Source of the DNA: Pseudomonas fulva NBRC 16637 = DSM 17717
GTDB taxonomy: Bacteria > Pseudomonadota > Gammaproteobacteria > Pseudomonadales > Pseudomonadaceae
Length of the DNA: 64,000 nucleotides
Direction of reading: 5' to 3'
Assembly: GCF_000730565.1 (NCBI RefSeq)
Contig: NZ_BBIQ01000003.1
Span: forward strand, 248,001 to 312,000
The translations under genes and the position numbers were made by a program. A model generated the notes under the pieces. That model had not been told where the DNA came from. It made no database searches and worked only from the letters and a program-made list of their open reading frames with translations. Positions 29,471 through 38,074 of this stretch are shown in pieces; the first letter of the stretch is position 1, and the number at the start of each line of letters is the position of its first letter.

Positions 29471-29664
29471 TGTTTTTTGCTCCCGGATGCCTTTTCTTGT
29501 GCGTGCTCGACGTGTTGGCGGGCCTGGGGGTCATCGGCAAAGGGGAGTTGGGTCGCTTCGTCGAAGTCTTTCTTGCGCCGCGGGCTGAACACCCACAGCG
29601 CCAGGCCGATGAAGGCCACCAGCACCACCACGGTGCCCAGGCCGCGAATCATTCCGATATCCAT
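29467..29664 (-). CDS. ccoQ2: cbb3 oxidase small subunit CcoQ, copy 2
   Basis: A 65-residue single-pass membrane protein that stabilises the cbb3 complex. I choose the ATG at 29664 ([20 protein letters not shown]); a GTG three codons upstream, overlapping the ccoO2 stop, is possible. The helix is followed by the conserved [23 protein letters not shown]. It lies between ccoO2 and ccoP2 in the usual NOQP order. Confidence 0.93.
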   Translation of the reverse strand: MDIGMIRGLGTVVVLVAFIGLALWVFSPRRKKDFDEATQLPFADDPQARQHVEHAQEKASGSKKQ

Positions 29665-29669
29665 CGCCG

Positions 29670-30278
29670 TCACCGTTTGCTCTTGATGAGGGTGCCAAGG
29701 CCTTGCAGGTACGCCACCAGGGCGTCCATTTCGGTCTTGCCCTTGACCGCATCCCGAGCGCCGGCGATGTCGGCATCGGTGTAGGGCACCCCGAGGGTGC
29801 GCAGCACCTGGAGCTTACGAGCGGTGTCCTTGCCATCGAGGGTGTTTTCCACCAGCCATGGGTAGGCCGGCATCTTCGATTCCGGCACCACGTTGCGCGG
29901 GTTGTACAGGTGGGCGCGGTGCCAGTCATCGGAATAGCGCCCACCGACCCGGGCCAGGTCCGGGCCGGTGCGCTTCGAACCCCACAGGAACGGGTGGTCC
30001 CAGACGCTTTCGCCGGCGACCGAGTAATGGCCGTAGCGCTCGGTCTCTGCCCGGAATGGGCGGATCATCTGCGAATGACAACCCACGCACCCTTCGCGGA
30101 TGTAGATGTCCCGGCCTTCAAGCTCCAGTGCGGTGCGCGGCTTCATGCCTTCGACCGGCTGATTGGTCACGTCCTGGAAGAACAACGGGACGATCTGGGT
30201 GAGCCCGCCGATGCTGACGGCGATCACCATGAAGAAAGCCAGCAGGCCGATGTTCTTCTCTACGGCTTCGTGCTTCAT
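29670..30278 (-). CDS. ccoO2: cbb3 cytochrome c oxidase subunit CcoO, copy 2
   Basis: The monohaem cytochrome c subunit that receives electrons from CcoP and delivers them to CcoN. The 202-residue protein has an N-terminal membrane anchor ([23 protein letters not shown]) and the haem site [12 protein letters not shown]. The C-terminal conserved [28 protein letters not shown] includes the Met axial-ligand candidate. Its ATG overlaps the ccoN2 stop (ATGA), so translation is coupled. It differs from CcoO1 at scattered positions only. Confidence 0.95.
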   Translation of the reverse strand: MKHEAVEKNIGLLAFFMVIAVSIGGLTQIVPLFFQDVTNQPVEGMKPRTALELEGRDIYIREGCVGCHSQMIRPFRAETERYGHYSVAGESVWDHPFLWGSKRTGPDLARVGGRYSDDWHRAHLYNPRNVVPESKMPAYPWLVENTLDGKDTARKLQVLRTLGVPYTDADIAGARDAVKGKTEMDALVAYLQGLGTLIKSKR

Positions 30279-31720
30279 CAGTGCGCTCCCACGACAGCGA
30301 TCTTGGCGGCTTCTTCAGCCTCCACCGGGTTGGCCGCGCGCACGGTGCGCAACACGTTATAGGCCATCAGCAACATGCCGCTGGCAAAGAACGCGCCGCC
30401 CAGCGCGCGAACGATGTAGCCCGGATGGCTGGCCTGCAGGGCTTCGACGAACGAGTAGGTAAGGGTGCCGTCGTCGTTGATGGCGCGCCACATCAGGCCC
30501 TGGGTGATGCCGTTGACCCACATCGAGGCGATGTACAACACGGTGCCGATGGTCGCCAGCCAGAAGTGGGCATTGATCAGGCCAATGCTGTGCATCTGCT
30601 CACGCCCGTACAGGCGCGGGATCATGTGGTACACGGCGCCGATGGAGATCATCGCGACCCAGCCCAGGGCCCCGGCATGCACATGGCCGATGGTCCAGTC
30701 GGTGTAGTGCGACAGCGAGTTCACCGTCTTGATGGCCATCATCGGCCCTTCGAAGGTGGACATGCCGTAGAAGGCCAGCGACACCACCAGAAAGCGCAAG
30801 ATCGGGTCGGTGCGCAGTTTGTGCCAGGCACCGGAGAGGGTCATCATGCCGTTGATCATGCCACCCCAGCTTGGGGCCAGCAGGATGATCGACATCACCA
30901 TGCCCAGCGACTGCGCCCAGTCGGGGAGGGCGGTGTAGTGCAGGTGGTGCGGGCCGGCCCAGATGTACAGGGTGATCAGCGCCCAGAAATGCACGATGGA
31001 CAGCCGGTACGAATAGATCGGCCGCTCGGCCTGCTTGGGCACGAAGTAGTACATCATGCCCAGGAAGCCCGTGGTCAGGAAGAAACCGACGGCGTTGTGG
31101 CCGTACCACCACTGGATCATGGCATCGGTCGCGCCCGAATAGGCCGAGTACGACTTGAACAGGCTGACCGGCAACGAAATGTGGTTGACGATGTGCAGCA
31201 TCGCGGTGACCACGATGAAAGCCCCATAGAACCAGTTGCCGACATAGATGTGCTTGGTCTTGCGCTTGACGATGGTGCCGAAGAACACCGCGCCGTAGGC
31301 GACCCAGACAATGGTCAGCAGAATTGCCAACGGCCATTCCAGTTCGGCGTATTCCTTGGTGGTGGTGTAGCCCATGGGCAGCGTGACCAGGGCGCCGACG
31401 ATCACGGCCTGCCAACCCCAGAAGGTGAAGGCCGCCAGGCGATCGGAGATCAGCCTGGCCTGGCAGGTGCGCTGCACCACGTAGTAGCTGGTGCCGAACA
31501 GTGCACAGCCGCCAAAGGCGAAGATCACCAGGTTGGTGTGCAGTGGGCGCAGGCGGCCGAAGCTGGTCCAGGGCAGGTCCAGGTTGAGCTCAGGCCACAC
31601 GAGCTGCGAGGCGATGAAGACGCCCAGGCCCATGCCGATGATCCCCCAGACCACCGTCATGATGGCGAACTGGCGGACGACCTTGTAGTTATAAGCAGTC
31701 GAACTGATTGCAGTGCTCAT
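30278..31720 (-). CDS. ccoN2: cbb3 oxidase catalytic subunit CcoN, copy 2
   Basis: CcoN is the catalytic haem-copper subunit (haem b, haem b3-CuB) of the high-affinity terminal oxidase in the inner membrane. The 480-residue protein (ATG 31720, [17 protein letters not shown]) has about twelve membrane helices and the histidine-rich motifs of C-family oxidases. These include [32 protein letters not shown] and [16 protein letters not shown]. It starts the second cco operon. The upstream 365 bp has no ANR box of the quality seen upstream of ccoN1; instead it holds an AT-rich dyad (31871-31899) and a palindrome (31916-31931). Confidence 0.96.
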   Translation of the reverse strand: MSTAISSTAYNYKVVRQFAIMTVVWGIIGMGLGVFIASQLVWPELNLDLPWTSFGRLRPLHTNLVIFAFGGCALFGTSYYVVQRTCQARLISDRLAAFTFWGWQAVIVGALVTLPMGYTTTKEYAELEWPLAILLTIVWVAYGAVFFGTIVKRKTKHIYVGNWFYGAFIVVTAMLHIVNHISLPVSLFKSYSAYSGATDAMIQWWYGHNAVGFFLTTGFLGMMYYFVPKQAERPIYSYRLSIVHFWALITLYIWAGPHHLHYTALPDWAQSLGMVMSIILLAPSWGGMINGMMTLSGAWHKLRTDPILRFLVVSLAFYGMSTFEGPMMAIKTVNSLSHYTDWTIGHVHAGALGWVAMISIGAVYHMIPRLYGREQMHSIGLINAHFWLATIGTVLYIASMWVNGITQGLMWRAINDDGTLTYSFVEALQASHPGYIVRALGGAFFASGMLLMAYNVLRTVRAANPVEAEEAAKIAVVGAH

Positions 31721-31870
31721 TCTCAGTTTCCACGGTTTTATGTTCTTGTTGGTCGAAATCGGCATCAGTATCGGAAACCCCCTGGGTTACCGCAACGCAA
31801 CTTTGGTACGCCGACCCGTGTCCAGCCCTGTTCGACAGTGGCACGCAGTGAACGGGGGATGCCATGGATT

Positions 31871-31899
31871 GTACACAAATAAATATTTGTAATGTGTAC
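31871..31899. promoter_or_regulatory. AT-rich dyad GTACAC...GTGTAC upstream of ccoN2
   Basis: GTACAC (31871-31876) and GTGTAC (31894-31899) flank an AT-rich core containing ACAAATA/TATTTGT as a nested partial palindrome. It lies 151-179 bp upstream of the ccoN2 ATG. It does not match TTGAT-N4-ATCAA, so another regulator is implied. Confidence 0.5.
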
Positions 31900-31915
31900 C
31901 GTTTCTCGGTTTTTT

Positions 31916-31931
31916 CTGATCGAACGGTCAG
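31916..31931. promoter_or_regulatory. Operator-like palindrome plus extra half-site upstream of ccoN2
   Basis: CTGATCGAACGGTCAG has 7-bp arms with one mismatch. The half CGGACGGTCAG recurs at 31939-31949, close to a direct repeat of the right arm. The layout looks like a TetR- or response-regulator-type binding region; the regulator is unknown. Confidence 0.4.
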
Positions 31932-32030
31932 GCTTTTTCGGACGGTCAGAAAGTGGGCCTCAAGGCATGGCAAGAATGTGCATTGAGGGGGCGTGGGATG
32001 CGCAAGCGGCTGGGGTGCTGGACGCTCACA

Positions 32031-32057
32031 AATGAAAAGCGCCGCTAGAGCGGCGCT
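32031..32057 (-). terminator. Intrinsic terminator of the ccoN1O1Q1P1 operon
   Basis: Read on the minus strand, AGCGCCGCT-CT-AGCGGCGCT forms a 9-bp perfect stem followed by TTTTCATT. It begins about 30 bp after the ccoP1 stop at 32086 and should insulate the two oxidase operons. Confidence 0.85.
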
Positions 32058-32085
32058 GTGGGGCGGGAAGAAGACGAAGAGCGGG

Positions 32086-33027
32086 TTACTTGACGGTCAC
32101 GCCTTGGGCTGCGTCGCCCTGGGAGAGGCTGTAGACGTAGGCCGCCAGCAAGTGCACTTTGTCATTGCCCTGGATCTCGGCCTGCGCGGGCATCTGGCCC
32201 TGGCGACCATAACGAATGGTCTGTTGCAACTGGGCGAAGCTCGATCCATAGATGAACGCCTGCGGATGGGTCAGGTCCGGCGCACCCATGGCAGGGGTGC
32301 CCTTGCCCTCAGGCCCGTGGCAGGCCACGCAGTTGCTCGCGAACAGCGCTTTGCCCTTGACCGGGTCGGCCTTGACGCCTTCGGGCAGCTTGCGCCCATC
32401 GAGGTTGGTCAGCACGAACGCCGCCACATCCGACACGCCCTGTTCACCGATCACCTCGGCCCAGGCCGGCATCACGCCGTGACGGCCGTTCATGATCGAC
32501 GCCTTGATCGTTTCAGGCTCACCGCCCCAGCGCCAGTCGTGGTCGGTCAGGTTGGGAAAGCCGTAGGCGCCCTTGGCATCGGAACCATGGCAAACCGAGC
32601 AGTTGGAGGCGAACAGGCGGCTGCCCATCTTCAGTGCTTGTGGATCCTTGGCTACTTCTTCCACCGGCATGGCGGCGTACTTGGCGAAGATCGGGCCGAA
32701 CTTGGCATCGGCCTTGTCCATCTCCTTCTGCCATTCATTGACACCGGTCCAGCCATCTTCGTAACCGGGCAGGATGCCTTTCCAGTTGCCGAGGCCCGGA
32801 TATAGCACAAGGTAGCCAGCGCTGAAGACCAAGGTGCCGACGAACAACCAGAACCACCACTTGGGCAGCGGGTTGTCGTATTCCTCGATGCCATCGAAGC
32901 TGTGCCCCATGGTCTGGTCGGTCGTGCTGTTGCTCTGCCCTTTGCGGGTGCCGAGCAACAGCCAGGTCAGGCCGATCAGGCTGCCGATGGTCAGTACGCT
33001 GATGTAGGTACTCCAGAAGGCGGTCAT
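32086..33027 (-). CDS. ccoP1: cbb3 cytochrome c oxidase subunit CcoP, copy 1
   Basis: The dihaem cytochrome c subunit of the first oxidase, 313 residues. It has two N-terminal membrane helices ([20 protein letters not shown] and [20 protein letters not shown]) and haem sites CSVCH and CVACH. It lacks the about 14-residue insertion seen in CcoP2 after [10 protein letters not shown], going straight to EDGW. The start overlaps the ccoQ1 end by 4 bp, and the operon terminator follows. The near identity outside the insertion and the tail indicates an operon duplication. Confidence 0.95.
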   Translation of the reverse strand: MTAFWSTYISVLTIGSLIGLTWLLLGTRKGQSNSTTDQTMGHSFDGIEEYDNPLPKWWFWLFVGTLVFSAGYLVLYPGLGNWKGILPGYEDGWTGVNEWQKEMDKADAKFGPIFAKYAAMPVEEVAKDPQALKMGSRLFASNCSVCHGSDAKGAYGFPNLTDHDWRWGGEPETIKASIMNGRHGVMPAWAEVIGEQGVSDVAAFVLTNLDGRKLPEGVKADPVKGKALFASNCVACHGPEGKGTPAMGAPDLTHPQAFIYGSSFAQLQQTIRYGRQGQMPAQAEIQGNDKVHLLAAYVYSLSQGDAAQGVTVK

Positions 33028-33227
33028 TGTGCTTTGCTCCTCGCAGCTGCACGGGTTTCAGGTGCCTGCTCGACAGGAGGCAGGCGGTCGTCGACGAAGG
33101 GCAGCAGGCGCGCTTCGGCGAAGTCCTGGTCGCGGCGCCGGTTGAATACCCACAGGCTCAGGCCGATGAAGGCGATCAACACCACCAAGGTGCCCAGGCC
33201 GCGGATCATGCCGATGTCCATTTCCAT
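33024..33227 (-). CDS. ccoQ1: cbb3 oxidase small subunit CcoQ, copy 1
   Basis: A 67-residue single-pass protein, ATG 33227 ([20 protein letters not shown]) with GAGGTGA just upstream. It has the conserved [23 protein letters not shown] after the helix and a Pro/Ala-rich tail unlike CcoQ2. It lies 5 bp downstream of the ccoO1 stop. Confidence 0.94.
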   Translation of the reverse strand: MEMDIGMIRGLGTLVVLIAFIGLSLWVFNRRRDQDFAEARLLPFVDDRLPPVEQAPETRAAARSKAQ

Positions 33228-33232
33228 CGCAT

Positions 33233-33841
33233 TCACCTCTTGTTCTTGATCGAGGTGCCCAGCACCTGCAGGTAGGCGACCAGGGCGTCCATTTCGGTTT
33301 TGTTCTTCACCGCCTCGCGCGCGCCGGCAATGTCTTCGTCGGTGTAAGGCACGCCCAGGGTGCGCAGCACGCGCATCTTGGTGTCGGTGTGGCTGTTGTC
33401 GACCTGGTCGGCCACCAGCCACGGATACGACGGCATCTTCGACTCCGGCACCACGTTGCGCGGGTTATACAGGTGGGCGCGGTGCCAGTCGTCCGAGTAG
33501 CGCCCGCCGACTCGGGCCAGGTCTGGCCCGGTGCGCTTGGAGCCCCACAGGAACGGGTGGTCCCACACGCTTTCGCCGGCAACCGAATAATGGCCATAGC
33601 GCTCGGTTTCGGCGCGGAACGGGCGGATCATCTGCGAGTGGCAGCCTACGCAGCCTTCGCGGATGTAGATGTCACGGCCTTCGAGTTGCAGCGCGGTGTA
33701 GGGCTTCATGCCCTCGACCGGCGTATTGGTTACGTCCTGGAAGAACAACGGGACGATCTGGGTAAGGCCGCCGATGCTGACGGCGAAGACCATCAGCAAG
33801 GCCAGCAGGCCGACGTTTTTCTCGATGACTTCATGTTTCAT
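33233..33841 (-). CDS. ccoO1: cbb3 cytochrome c oxidase subunit CcoO, copy 1
   Basis: The monohaem cytochrome c subunit of the first oxidase, 202 residues, same length as CcoO2. The anchor [23 protein letters not shown], haem site CVGCHSQ and the [21 protein letters not shown] region are present. The C-terminal third ([29 protein letters not shown]) differs most from CcoO2. It starts 13 bp after the ccoN1 stop rather than overlapping it as in copy 2. Confidence 0.95.
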   Translation of the reverse strand: MKHEVIEKNVGLLALLMVFAVSIGGLTQIVPLFFQDVTNTPVEGMKPYTALQLEGRDIYIREGCVGCHSQMIRPFRAETERYGHYSVAGESVWDHPFLWGSKRTGPDLARVGGRYSDDWHRAHLYNPRNVVPESKMPSYPWLVADQVDNSHTDTKMRVLRTLGVPYTDEDIAGAREAVKNKTEMDALVAYLQVLGTSIKNKR

Positions 33842-33854
33842 CAGGCAGGTCTCC

Positions 33855-35279
33855 TCAAGCCAGCTGGGCGTTCGCAGGGACGGTATCCAGCGCTGGCGAA
33901 CGTACGGTGCGCCAGGTGTTCCAGGCCATCAGGAACATGCCGCTGAGGAAGATCGCGCCACCGACGAAGCGCACGACGAAGCCTGGGTGGCTGGCCACCA
34001 GGGTTTCGACGAACGAGTAGGTGAGCGTGCCGTCGCTGTTGACTGCGCGCCACATCAGGCCCTGGGCGATACCGTTGACCCACATCGAGGCGATGTAGAG
34101 CACGGTGCCGATGGTGGCCAGCCAGAAATGCGCGTTGATCAGCCCGATGCTGTACATGCGCTCCTTGCCGAAGACCTTGGGGATGGTGTGGTACAGGGCG
34201 CCGATGGAGATCATCGCTACCCAGCCCAGGGCGCCGGCATGCACGTGGCCAATGGTCCAGTCGGTATAGTGGGACAAGGCGTTGACGGTCTTGATGGCCA
34301 TCATCGGGCCTTCGAAGGTGGACATCCCGTAGAACGCCAGGGAGACCACCAAGAAGCGCAGGATGGGATCGCTGCGCAGTTTGTGCCAGGCGCCGGACAG
34401 GGTCATCATGCCGTTGATCATGCCGCCCCAGCTCGGTGCCAGCAGCACCAGCGACATCACCATGCCCAGCGATTGGGCCCAGTCGGGCAGGGCGGTGTAG
34501 TGCAGGTGGTGAGGGCCTGCCCAGATGTACAAAGTGATCAGTGCCCAGAAGTGCACGATCGACAAGCGATAGGAATACACCGGGCGTTCGGCTTGTTTGG
34601 GCACGTAGTAGTACATCATGCCCAGGAAGCCTGCGGTCAGGAAGAAGCCCACGGCGTTATGGCCATACCACCACTGCACCATGGCATCAGTGGCCCCGGC
34701 GTAGACCGAGTAGGACTTGGTCAGGCTGACAGGCAGTTCCAGGTTGTTGACGATGTGCAGCATCGCCACGGTCAGGATGAAACCGCCGAAGAACCAGTTG
34801 CCCACATAGATGTGCTTGGTATTGCGTTTGATCAGAGTGCCGAAGAACACCACGGCATACGCCACCCACACGATGGTGATCAGGATGTCGATCGGCCATT
34901 CCAGTTCGGCGTATTCCTTGGAGCTGGTGTAACCCAGCGGCAGGCTGATGGCAGCCAGCAGAATCACCAGTTGCCAGCCCCAGAAGGTGAACGCGGCCAA
35001 GCGTGGCGCGAACAGGGTGGTCTGGCAGGTGCGTTGCACCGAATAATAGGAGGTGGCGAACAGCGCACAGCCGCCAAATGCGAAAATCACCGCATTGGTA
35101 TGCAGTGGGCGCAGGCGGCCGAAGCTGGTCCAGGGGAGATCGAGGTTCAGGAAAGGCCAGGCAAGCTGGGCGGCGATGAAGACGCCGAGCCCCATCCCGA
35201 CGATTCCCCACACCACCGTCATGATGGCGAATTGGCGGACCACCTTGTAGTTATAGGCGGTACTGCTGGTTGTGTTCAT
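33855..35279 (-). CDS. ccoN1: cbb3 oxidase catalytic subunit CcoN, copy 1
   Basis: The catalytic subunit of the first cbb3 oxidase, 474 residues (ATG 35279, [16 protein letters not shown]). It has about twelve membrane helices and the same haem/copper histidine motifs as CcoN2, including [18 protein letters not shown] and [13 protein letters not shown]. An ANR box (TTGACGGGGATCAA) lies 75-88 bp upstream, inside the 5' end of the divergent hydrolase gene. That predicts induction of this copy at low oxygen. The first six residues and several loops differ from CcoN2; the membrane core is nearly identical. Confidence 0.96.
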   Translation of the reverse strand: MNTTSSTAYNYKVVRQFAIMTVVWGIVGMGLGVFIAAQLAWPFLNLDLPWTSFGRLRPLHTNAVIFAFGGCALFATSYYSVQRTCQTTLFAPRLAAFTFWGWQLVILLAAISLPLGYTSSKEYAELEWPIDILITIVWVAYAVVFFGTLIKRNTKHIYVGNWFFGGFILTVAMLHIVNNLELPVSLTKSYSVYAGATDAMVQWWYGHNAVGFFLTAGFLGMMYYYVPKQAERPVYSYRLSIVHFWALITLYIWAGPHHLHYTALPDWAQSLGMVMSLVLLAPSWGGMINGMMTLSGAWHKLRSDPILRFLVVSLAFYGMSTFEGPMMAIKTVNALSHYTDWTIGHVHAGALGWVAMISIGALYHTIPKVFGKERMYSIGLINAHFWLATIGTVLYIASMWVNGIAQGLMWRAVNSDGTLTYSFVETLVASHPGFVVRFVGGAIFLSGMFLMAWNTWRTVRSPALDTVPANAQLA

Positions 35280-35328
35280 GTATGGGTTCCCATCCACGGT
35301 TATTGGCAGGCTATAGAGCGAGGCAAGC

Positions 35329-36024
35329 ATGAGTAATGGGCAAAATGCCTGCATTGACGGGGATCAATGGGCCAAGGTCGGAAATGTCCCAGGCTTGCGC
35401 TGCACACCTGAACACTGGGTGTACGGTGAGCCGTACCGGACCTGCCTGATCCTTGCCCATGGCGCCGGGGCGCCGATGGACAGCGAGTTCATGGAGCAGA
35501 TGGCGCAAAGGCTTGCAGCACGTGGGGTAGCCGTGGTGCGCTTTGAGTTCCCGTACATGGCCCAGCGTCGGCAAGGCGGCAGCAGAAGGCCACCCAATCC
35601 GCAGCCGGCCTTGCTGCAATGCTGGCGCGAGGTGTACCAACACGTGCGACCTTTGGTCGCGGGTAAATTGGCGATTGGGGGCAAGTCGATGGGCGGGCGC
35701 ATGGCCAGCCTGGTAGCGGACGAGTTGGGGGCCGATGCGCTGGTGTGCCTGGGCTATCCGTTCTATGCAGCAGGCAAGCCGGAAAAGCCACGGGTCGAAC
35801 ACCTGGCCGGGTTGCAGACTCCGACCTTGATCGTTCAGGGTGAGCGCGATGCCTTGGGCAATCGGGAGGCGGTTGGGCGGTATGCCTTGTCACCTGCAAT
35901 CGAGGTGCAGTGGCTTGCGACGGGCGATCATGACCTAAAGCCCCTGAAGGCTTCCGGGTTCAGTCATGAACAGCACCTGCAGGCAGCGGCCGACAAGGTG
36001 GCGCGCTTTCTGGATAGGCAATGA
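35329..36024 (+). CDS. Alpha/beta hydrolase (KANL3/Tex30-like family)
   Basis: A 231-residue cytosolic alpha/beta hydrolase. The oxyanion strand [16 protein letters not shown], the nucleophile elbow [11 protein letters not shown] (S120) and the C-terminal [10 protein letters not shown] with a candidate catalytic His are visible. The substrate is unknown; relatives are often annotated as dienelactone hydrolase-like or Tex30-like. The ATG at 35329 has GAGG 5 nt upstream, so the start is credible even though codons 9-13 contain the ANR box of the divergent ccoN1 promoter. It is divergent from the cco operon with only 49 bp between starts. Confidence 0.85.
   Translation: MSNGQNACIDGDQWAKVGNVPGLRCTPEHWVYGEPYRTCLILAHGAGAPMDSEFMEQMAQRLAARGVAVVRFEFPYMAQRRQGGSRRPPNPQPALLQCWREVYQHVRPLVAGKLAIGGKSMGGRMASLVADELGADALVCLGYPFYAAGKPEKPRVEHLAGLQTPTLIVQGERDALGNREAVGRYALSPAIEVQWLATGDHDLKPLKASGFSHEQHLQAAADKVARFLDRQ
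35354..35367 (-). promoter_or_regulatory. ANR/FNR box for ccoN1, inside the hydrolase coding region
   Basis: TTGACGGGGATCAA matches TTGAT-N4-ATCAA with one mismatch. Its centre is 81 bp upstream of ccoN1. Forty bases downstream on the minus strand would place transcription near 35319, with a TACTCA -10 candidate at 35330-35335. Confidence 0.8.
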
Positions 36025-36095
36025 CGATGCGCGGTGGCAAACCCCGGGTTCATCAAGGGCATGCGGCCGAGTGAGGCACTCGGCCTGGGGCAGGC

Positions 36096-36380
36096 TTAGT
36101 CGCGGTACTCGCACAGGTAAGCCGTATCGACCTTGACTTGCAACTGGAACTTGCTGTCGGCCGGCACGTTGAACTGGGTGCCAGTCGCGAAGGTTTCCCA
36201 AGCATCGCTGCCTGGCAGCTTCACGGCCAGCTCGCCCGAGACCACGTGCATGATTTCACGCTTGGCCGTGCCGAACTCGTATTCACCAGGGGCCATCACA
36301 CCGACGGTGGCCGGGCCTTCTTCGCCAGTGAAAGCGATCGACTTGACGGTGCCGTTGAAGTACTCGTTGACCTTGAACAT
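36096..36380 (-). CDS. ppnP: Pyrimidine/purine nucleoside phosphorylase PpnP
   Basis: A 94-residue single-domain cupin-like protein of the former DUF1255/YaiE family, which phosphorolyses several purine and pyrimidine nucleosides. Diagnostic segments are [37 protein letters not shown] and the C-terminal LCEYRD. Length equals the family norm. It is a stand-alone minus-strand gene between the hydrolase and an exonuclease. Confidence 0.93.
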   Translation of the reverse strand: MFKVNEYFNGTVKSIAFTGEEGPATVGVMAPGEYEFGTAKREIMHVVSGELAVKLPGSDAWETFATGTQFNVPADSKFQLQVKVDTAYLCEYRD

Positions 36381-36470
36381 GGGCGACTCCAGTAACAGAA
36401 GAGGGCAAAAAGGCTGGCCAGTATGCCCAAGGCCACCGGCGCCGTCATCCGCTTTGACAGGCGCCGCCCA

Positions 36471-37016
36471 TCAACCGCTCGGCAGGCTCAACGGCAGCAG
36501 GCGCGCGGTGTTGCGCGCGTCTTCCAAGGCCCTGTGCTGTTGGCCGCAAAAGTGCATGCCGGCCATGTGCAGGGCACTGTTGAGCCCCGTCGGACGCTGC
36601 AGGTGGCGGGCCTTGGCAAAACGCTGCTTGAGATTGATGTGCGGCAGTGCCCGCAGCGCGCTGTCCAGGCCATGTTGCCGCCATTCCTGGAGCAATTGCA
36701 CACGGTCGTAGTCGCCCCAGCTCACCCAGGCCTGCAACTGCGCCTGATGGTGCGCCAGCCACCGTTCGAAACTGGGCCACACCTCGGTGAAAGGGGCCGC
36801 CGAGTCCACGTTCGCCTGGCTGATGTGGGTCAGCTCACGGCAGAATGGCGTCAACTGAGGCCGCCTGCGTGGCCGCACGAAGCGCTGGAAATGATCGACC
36901 TCGCGGCCTTGGCCAGTTACCAGGCTCGCGCCGATTTCAATCACTTCCATGTCTGCGACCGGCCATCCGCCGTCGTCTGTCGTCGCTTCCAGGTCGATCA
37001 CCAACCAATGGCCCAT
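36471..37016 (-). CDS. DEDDh-type 3'-5' exonuclease (ERI1-like)
   Basis: A 181-residue nuclease domain protein. Motif I DLEAT gives D8 and E10; the middle Asp lies in WGDYDRVQLL, and motif III HRALEDARNTARLL gives H161 and D166, so all DEDDh catalytic residues are present. It belongs to the RNase T/ERI1 side of the family (similar to E. coli YfiP/KapD-type 3'-5' exonucleases) and contains no extra domains. The substrate, RNA or DNA, cannot be told from sequence. It is monocistronic by spacing. Confidence 0.88.
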   Translation of the reverse strand: MGHWLVIDLEATTDDGGWPVADMEVIEIGASLVTGQGREVDHFQRFVRPRRRPQLTPFCRELTHISQANVDSAAPFTEVWPSFERWLAHHQAQLQAWVSWGDYDRVQLLQEWRQHGLDSALRALPHINLKQRFAKARHLQRPTGLNSALHMAGMHFCGQQHRALEDARNTARLLPLSLPSG

Positions 37017-37106
37017 ATCAGGCTCCCTTCCAGGTCATGCTAGAGCGTAGCCAAAGTCCCGCCTCCCGACACCCCCTGGCATTTTGCCGCCTGCTTTGGC
37101 ATAAAG

Positions 37107-37144
37107 GGCGCGACCCGGTGGTTGTGCCGGGTCCGGAAAGCGCC
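37107..37144 (+). other. Stem-loop in the leader of the solute-binding-like gene
   Basis: GGCGC (37107-37111) pairs with GCGCC (37140-37144), continued by GACCCGG (37112-37118) with CCGGGTC (37127-37133). A six-base CGGAAA bulge lies on the 3' side. It ends 34 bp before the GTG start. No poly-T follows, so it is not a standard terminator; it may be an mRNA leader structure. Confidence 0.5.
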
Positions 37145-37178
37145 TAGCGTAAGCGGATCCCGTTCTGGCATGTGATGA

Positions 37179-37988
37179 GTGTTCGTTTTGACCCTAGCGC
37201 CCGGCCTCAAGGTCCTGTCCGCACTGTTTATTTCTGCCGCCTGTTGGTTGGCGCCGTCGGCACGGGCCGTCGAGCGGGTGGAAGTCAGGGTCGGGGCTGC
37301 TCACTTCCCGCCGTACACCGTGCGTCCCGAGCAAGGTGCGGGCACCGGTCTGCTGACGCAGTTGATCGACGCGTTGAACCTGTCGCAACCCCGTTATCGC
37401 TTCGTGCTGGTGCCCACCTCGGTGCAACGACGCTTTGGCGATCTGCTGCAAGGCCGTACCGACATGGCAGTGTTCGAGAACCCGCAATGGGGTTGGGCGC
37501 AAGTGCCGCACGAGGCGGTGGACATGGGCCTTGAAGACGCCGAAGTGTTCGTAGGGCGTACCAGCAGCCTGGCCGACCCGCACTATGTCGATGCCCTGCA
37601 GGGCAAGCGCCTGGCCATGTTCAACGGCTACCACTATGCCTTCGCAGGGTTCAACCCCGACCCCACCTACCTGCGCAAGGCCTTCAACGCCACCTTGACC
37701 TATTCCCACGACAGCAACCTGCTGATGGTGCAGGCCGGTCGCGCCGACATCGCACTGGTGACCCGCTCGTACCTCACCGATTTTCTGGCCCGTAACCCCT
37801 CCAGCCAGGGCCGGCTGGCGGCATCGGGGCGTATCGATCAGGTCTACCATCACTATGCCGTGCTGCGCGCAGGTGGGCCGTTGTCAGCCACCGCGTTTGC
37901 CGGGTTGCTGCAGGCGCTGCGCGAGAAGGGCGAGCTGGCGCGCATCTTCGAACCCTACGGCATCACCGTCACTGCCGGGCGCCCGTAA
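37179..37988 (+). CDS. Periplasmic solute-binding-like protein (SBP family 3)
   Basis: A 269-residue exported protein with a signal peptide (hydrophobic core VLSALFISAACWLAPSARA) and the two lobes of family-3 binding proteins (VRVGAAHFPPYTVRPEQGAG; LLTQLIDALN; FVLVPTSVQRR; GRADIALVTRSYLTDFLA). The start is probably GTG at 37179; no convincing ribosome site is visible, so a TTG three codons later is possible. No ABC transporter permease or ATPase is nearby. Its ligand is unknown; relatives occur as orphan amino-acid-binding-like proteins. It is followed by a siderophore-type acyltransferase, but the perfect iron-starvation promoter between them makes that gene a separate unit. Confidence 0.83.
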   Translation: MFVLTLAPGLKVLSALFISAACWLAPSARAVERVEVRVGAAHFPPYTVRPEQGAGTGLLTQLIDALNLSQPRYRFVLVPTSVQRRFGDLLQGRTDMAVFENPQWGWAQVPHEAVDMGLEDAEVFVGRTSSLADPHYVDALQGKRLAMFNGYHYAFAGFNPDPTYLRKAFNATLTYSHDSNLLMVQAGRADIALVTRSYLTDFLARNPSSQGRLAASGRIDQVYHHYAVLRAGGPLSATAFAGLLQALREKGELARIFEPYGITVTAGRP

Positions 37989-38008
37989 TCCCCCTCAAGG
38001 GCAGCAGC

Positions 38009-38032
38009 TAAATCCGGGGGAGGTGGCATCGT
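38009..38032 (+). promoter_or_regulatory. Iron-starvation (PvdS-type) promoter of the acyltransferase gene
   Basis: TAAAT (38009-38013) and CGT (38030-38032) are separated by exactly 16 bp, and the left part reads GCTAAATCC. This is the IS box recognised by PvdS-family sigma factors, one of which is encoded at 39242-39763. It lies 43-66 bp upstream of the ATG at 38075. Confidence 0.85.
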
Positions 38033-38074
38033 CTTGCAGAGTGAGCCTTTCTTTCACGTCACCGAGTATCGCCC

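Larger units (their letters stand above)
31721..32085. other. Gap between the two cco operons: regulatory DNA, no gene
   Basis: 365 bp without a credible coding region. On the ccoN2 side it holds two dyads described separately. Next to ccoP1 it holds that operon's intrinsic terminator. The segment 31866-31940 is strikingly AT-rich for this genome, as expected of a promoter. Confidence 0.7.

Noticed and set aside
26763..31882. Long plus-strand frames across ccoG and both ccoN genes
   Set aside because: They oppose clearly conserved membrane subunits and have no domain content of their own.
31921..31950. The repeated ACGGTCAG words as a CRISPR-like or tandem repeat
   Set aside because: Only two copies at short spacing, better explained as an operator pair.
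37070..37100. A possible sigma54 promoter (TGGCA...GC) before the solute-binding-like gene
   Set aside because: The GG and GC dinucleotides do not have the required 10-bp spacing.
37179..37988. Assignment of the solute-binding-like protein as the pyoverdine uptake protein FpvC or FpvF
   Set aside because: It is family 3 (amino-acid type), not the metal- or siderophore-binding families, and it is upstream of, not controlled by, the IS box.
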